Positions 61,055-64,000 of a DNA stretch of 64,000 nt are shown here, one piece after another. The stretch covers positions 1 through 64,000 of the forward strand of contig DATKST010000018.1 of assembly GCA_035531475.1 (NCBI GenBank). Direction: 5' to 3'. A program made the position numbers and the translations under genes. This DNA comes from CALCEB01 sp035531475 (GTDB lineage: Bacteria; Acidobacteriota; Terriglobia; UBA7540). Every line of letters begins with the position of its first letter. Position 1 is the stretch's first letter. The notes beneath the pieces were generated by a model. That model saw nothing but the letters and a program-made list of their open reading frames with translations. It searched no databases and was not told where the DNA came from.

Positions 61055-62752
61055 ATGGCACAAGTCACGGAAGAATCTCAAGCCAGGCCCGCGGCGGTTT
61101 CACCCGGCCGGATTCGCGCCCCTCGCGGTACCGGTCTCACCTGCAAGGGCTGGCACCAGGAAGCAGCCATGCGGATGCTGATGAACAACCTCGATTCGGA
61201 GGTGGCAGAACGCCCCCAGGATTTAGTGGTCTATGGCGGAACCGGCAAAGCCGCTCGCAATTGGGAGAGTTTTCACGCCATCGTCCATACTCTCAAGGGT
61301 CTCGGCCACGACGAAACGCTGCTGGTGCAGTCCGGCAAACCCGTGGGAGTGTTCCGCACCCACGAATGGGCACCTCGCGTCCTCATCGCCAACGCCAACC
61401 TGGTTGGCCACTGGTCCAACTGGGAGAAGTTCCGCGAACTGGAGCGTCTGGGCCTGACCATGTATGGCCAGATGACGGCCGGAAGTTGGATTTACATCGG
61501 CACGCAAGGCATCCTGCAAGGAACCTTTGAGACCTTCGCCGCCGCCGCGCAGAAACACTTTGGCGGTGACCTTTCCGGCAAGCTGGTGGTGACCGGTGGC
61601 ATGGGCGGCATGGGCGGCGCCCAACCCCTGGCCGCCACCCTCAACGGAGCGGCATTCCTGGGGATCGAAGTCGATTCCGAAAGAATCCTGCGCCGCATCC
61701 GCAGCGGATACTGCGACATTTGCGTCAACGATCTGGACGAGGCCTTGCGCATTTTGAAGAACGCCATCCGCCAGAAGCAGGCCGTTTCCGTGGGCCTGGT
61801 TGGAAATTGTGCGGACGTCATACCGGAGCTGGCGCGGCGGGGCATCGTGCCGGATCTGCTCACCGACCAGACCAGCGCCCATGATCCGCTGAGCGGCTAT
61901 ATTCCCTCCGGCCTTAGCGTGGAACAGGCCGCCGAACTTCGCCGCCTGAATCCCCAGGACTACCTCAAGCGGTCCTACGAATCGATCGCCCGGCACGTGA
62001 CCGGGATGCTCGAATTGCAACGCTTGGGCGCCGCAACTTTTGATTATGGCAACAACATCCGCACCATGGCTTACGAGCACGGCGGCATCAAAGACGCCTA
62101 CAACTTTCCCGGCTTTGTCCCCGCTTACATCCGGCCGCTGTTCTGCGAGGGCCGTGGTCCATTCCGCTGGGTCGCGCTTTCCGGAGAGCCTTCGGACATC
62201 TTCCGCACCGACGATCTGGTGCTCGAGATGTTTCCGGAAAATCCCATCCTTTCCCGCTGGATTCGCTTGGCCAGAAAATACGTCAAATTCCAGGGCCTGC
62301 CCGCAAGAATCTGCTGGCTGGGCTATGGCGAGCGAGCTCCGTTTGGCGAGCGGCTGAACGACCTGGTGGCGCGGGGCGAATTAAAGGCGCCGATTGTGAT
62401 GGGCCGCGATCATCTGGATTGCGGCTCCGTGGCATCTCCCTTCCGCGAGACCGAAAGCATGAAGGACGGAAGCGATGCCATCGCCGACTGGCCGCTCCTG
62501 AACGCCCTGCTCAACACCGCATCGGGCGCAAGCTGGGTTTCCATCCATAATGGCGGAGGGGTTGGAATCGGGTATTCGCTGCACGCCGGTCAAGTGACGG
62601 TGGCGGACGGCACCGCGGAGATGGCGGCCCGCATTGAGCGTGTTCTATCCAATGACCCGGGGATTGGCGTTGCCCGTCACGCCGACGCGGGCTATGATGA
62701 GGCCTTGCAATTCGCGAGAGAGCGGAAGATGCAGACGCCGATCGTAGGGTGA
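61055..62752 (+). CDS. hutU: Urocanate hydratase
   Basis: About 565 residues; converts urocanate to imidazolonepropionate in histidine breakdown, using tightly bound NAD. Marks: KGWHQEAAMRMLMNNLD near residue 32, VVYGGTGKAARNWESFHAIV near 58, the glycine-rich NAD site VVTGGMGGMGGAQPLAATL near 180, and GRDHLDCGSVASPFRETESM near 450 with the catalytic Cys, then NGGGVGIGYSLHAGQV near 505. The ATG at 61055 has GAAGGAG nine bases before it, better than the ATG at 61034. hutI follows after a repeat and one small gene on the other strand. Confidence 0.95.
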   Translation: MAQVTEESQARPAAVSPGRIRAPRGTGLTCKGWHQEAAMRMLMNNLDSEVAERPQDLVVYGGTGKAARNWESFHAIVHTLKGLGHDETLLVQSGKPVGVFRTHEWAPRVLIANANLVGHWSNWEKFRELERLGLTMYGQMTAGSWIYIGTQGILQGTFETFAAAAQKHFGGDLSGKLVVTGGMGGMGGAQPLAATLNGAAFLGIEVDSERILRRIRSGYCDICVNDLDEALRILKNAIRQKQAVSVGLVGNCADVIPELARRGIVPDLLTDQTSAHDPLSGYIPSGLSVEQAAELRRLNPQDYLKRSYESIARHVTGMLELQRLGAATFDYGNNIRTMAYEHGGIKDAYNFPGFVPAYIRPLFCEGRGPFRWVALSGEPSDIFRTDDLVLEMFPENPILSRWIRLARKYVKFQGLPARICWLGYGERAPFGERLNDLVARGELKAPIVMGRDHLDCGSVASPFRETESMKDGSDAIADWPLLNALLNTASGASWVSIHNGGGVGIGYSLHAGQVTVADGTAEMAARIERVLSNDPGIGVARHADAGYDEALQFARERKMQTPIVG

Positions 62753-62884
62753 GCAGTGCCCACGTTAGGTTGGGCCCAGCGCCTTCAGGTTATGGCTTCA
62801 ACCATGCCAAATTCAAAGACTGAAGGGAAGCGGCTATGGCCGCTGAGGACTTCAGCCATGCGCTGAGGGCGTTCGCCATCGGCC

Positions 62885-63070
62885 TAGCCAATACTGTTCA
62901 CTTAAGGTCCGTTCGAGAATGATGCACACTGGTGAACCAGAGCCCCTCACCCACCGCTGCGCGGTTCCCCCTCTCCCCGCAGGCGGGGAGAGGGCCGGGG
63001 TGAGGGGCCAGGCGACGCCTCTGACATCGACATCATGAGACTCACCTTAACTAAACAGTATTGGGGCTAA
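62885..63070. repeat. MITE-like element, GGGGAGAGG core
   Basis: From CTAGCCAATACTGTTCACTT to AACTAAACAGTATTGGGGCT plus AA. The inside matches 48519-48703 closely (TAAGGTCCGTTCGAGAATGA, core, CATCATGAGACTCACC). It lies in the otherwise gene-free 62753-63195 gap between hutU and the fmdB-like gene. Confidence 0.85.
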
Positions 63071-63195
63071 CACATTGCAAATAGCCGCAAGGCGCTCTCC
63101 ACCGCAAACTTGGCGCTAAGTTATGGCGTCAAGACTCGGTTTTCAGGTGTTCGATTCGCGGGAAAAATGAAAAATGCAATGGGGCGCTTCTTTTC

Positions 63196-63360
63196 TCAGC
63201 TCTTCTTGGCGCTCACTGCGAAAAATGCCGCCACTTCCTGGTGGACTTTCTTGCTCTTGCAATGGGGGCAGCCGAAGGTTCCCTTGGAGTATTCTTCCAG
63301 GGTCATTTGCAACGTAAACTTTTTCTTGCACTCTTTACAAACAAATTCATATTGAGGCAT
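63196..63360 (-). CDS. FmdB-type zinc ribbon protein
   Basis: A 54-residue protein, MPQYEFVCKECKKKFTLQMT, with a second pair CPHCKSKKVHQEV, together one zinc ribbon of the FmdB/CxxC_CxxC type. The start at 63360 follows AAGGAGCTACTAC. A longer frame to 63414 is less likely. Function unknown; named from a formamidase operon. Confidence 0.88.
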   Translation of the reverse strand: MPQYEFVCKECKKKFTLQMTLEEYSKGTFGCPHCKSKKVHQEVAAFFAVSAKKS

Positions 63361-63418
63361 GTAGTAGCTCCTTCGTGCTGAATCAACTATATTGTACCAG
63401 ACGATCTGGAGCATTCCA

Positions 63419-64000
63419 ATGTCCCTCCGGATGAACCCGCCTCTGTTCCTTTATGATGCTTCTCAACTCTTGACATTGGCTGGATTGCCGGCCCCGAGGC
63501 GGGGTTCAGGGCTCGGCGAACTAGGCCTGATTGAGGACGGCGCCGTACTGACCCAGGGCCAGCGAATCCTGGGGGTGGGCAAAACCCGCCGGCTCGTGAA
63601 GGAGGCCCGAAGCCTTCATGCCCGGTTCATTGATTGCTCGGGCTGCGTGATGATGCCAGGATTTGTGGATTCCCATACTCATCTGCTGTTTGCGGGAAGC
63701 CGCGTCGATGATTTTGTGCTTCGGGTCGGCGGCAAAAGCTGTCCGGAAATTGCCGCGGCCGGCGGGGGGATTCGATATTCAGCCCGCTTGTTGCGTCGTG
63801 CCTCGCCCGCCCACCTTGTGCGCCAGGCCACGGGATTCCTGAGAGGGATGGCGGAGCACGGAACCACAACCGTTGAGGTCAAATCCGGTTACGGCCTAGA
63901 CGTCAAGAATGAGTTGAAAATTCTGGAAGCCGTCCAGGAAATCAAGAAGCTCTCGGAACTTGAACTTGTTCCCACATTGCTCGCAGCTCACGCTCTCCCA
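63419..64000 (+). CDS. hutI: Imidazolonepropionase, N-terminal part (runs off window)
   Basis: 194 codons up to the window edge. Reads MSLRMNPPLFLYDASQLLTL, then the amidohydrolase metal motif PGFVDSHTHLLFAGSRVDDF near residue 82-100, AAAGGGIRYSAR near 119, EVKSGYGLDVKNELKILEAV near 160 and the start of the next motif LLAAHALP at the very end. HutI opens the ring of imidazolonepropionate, the step after HutU. The ATG at 63419 is taken; a second ATG five codons on is possible. Confidence 0.9.
   Translation, partial: MSLRMNPPLFLYDASQLLTLAGLPAPRRGSGLGELGLIEDGAVLTQGQRILGVGKTRRLVKEARSLHARFIDCSGCVMMPGFVDSHTHLLFAGSRVDDFVLRVGGKSCPEIAAAGGGIRYSARLLRRASPAHLVRQATGFLRGMAEHGTTTVEVKSGYGLDVKNELKILEAVQEIKKLSELELVPTLLAAHALP

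Noticed and set aside
1..64000. tRNA and rRNA genes
   Set aside because: I looked in the intergenic regions for cloverleaf ends with GTTCGA-type arms and found none that could be supported; a covariance-model search would settle it.

Overview
The window looks like a chromosomal segment of an acidobacterium or a close relative. That is inference, not a phylogenetic result. It rests on a moderately high GC content, a 1,244-residue Oar-type TonB receptor with an N-terminal carboxypeptidase-regulatory domain, a sulfatase-like/TPR protein, copper-monooxygenase-like c-type proteins, exopolysaccharide genes headed by a NusG/UpxY-type antiterminator, and a high load of palindromic repeats and REP-associated (RAYT) transposase remains. 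I saw no rRNA, tRNA or CRISPR array.

Layout. 0.4-7 kb (minus strand): antiterminator, outer-membrane polysaccharide export protein and Wzz/GumC-like protein, followed after a repeat-filled gap by an adenylation-carrier-thioesterase NRPS-like protein. 7.5-10.5 kb: a haem-c/copper monooxygenase-like protein, a cupin and a short-chain dehydrogenase (SDR). 10.5-16.2 kb: an accessory patch holding two unknown genes, a frameshifted DUF3800 gene, a beheaded PIN toxin with an intact ribbon-helix-helix partner, two RAYT scraps and many hairpins. This patch lies between the SDR gene and a 184-bp direct copy of that gene's 5' end. 16.5-24 kb: an orphan phage-tail-tube-like gene, a neutral ceramidase-like protein, an M1-type peptidase, a HIT protein, RlpA and a 56-aa protein. 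24-32 kb: the TonB receptor with a clear promoter and terminator, a broken RAYT gene with REP-like palindromes inside it, the sulfatase-like protein, a small secreted protein and PyrR. 32-39 kb: enolase, an intact DUF3800 protein, a beta-CASP RNA metallohydrolase, a compact three-gene operon (DUF6941-like, unknown, HEPN-like) and a methylmalonyl-CoA-mutase-type large subunit. 39-50 kb: a DacB/D-aminoacylase fusion, a YncE-phosphoesterase protein, a zinc-ribbon protein, MurJ and a parvulin-like isomerase. 50-64 kb: trans-sulfuration enzyme, CutA, phosphohexomutase, FtsB, ThiG, a lipase-maturation-factor protein, acyl-CoA synthetase, a TPR protein, HutU, an FmdB zinc ribbon and the start of HutI.

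Most genes are ordinary housekeeping or envelope genes: cell wall (MurJ, FtsB, RlpA, the DacB fusion, the phosphohexomutase), histidine breakdown (HutU, HutI) and surface polysaccharide export. The less ordinary content is in three places: the duplicated-SDR-flanked accessory patch, the HEPN-type triplet at 36.0-37.3 kb, and the intergenic repeats. The repeats form several families: a MITE-like element with about 20-bp inverted ends that occurs with at least two different cores, a second inverted-end element that repeatedly sits directly against it, a 72-bp perfect-arm hairpin present in two opposite copies, and at least fourteen REP-like palindromes of the GTAGGGGCG type.
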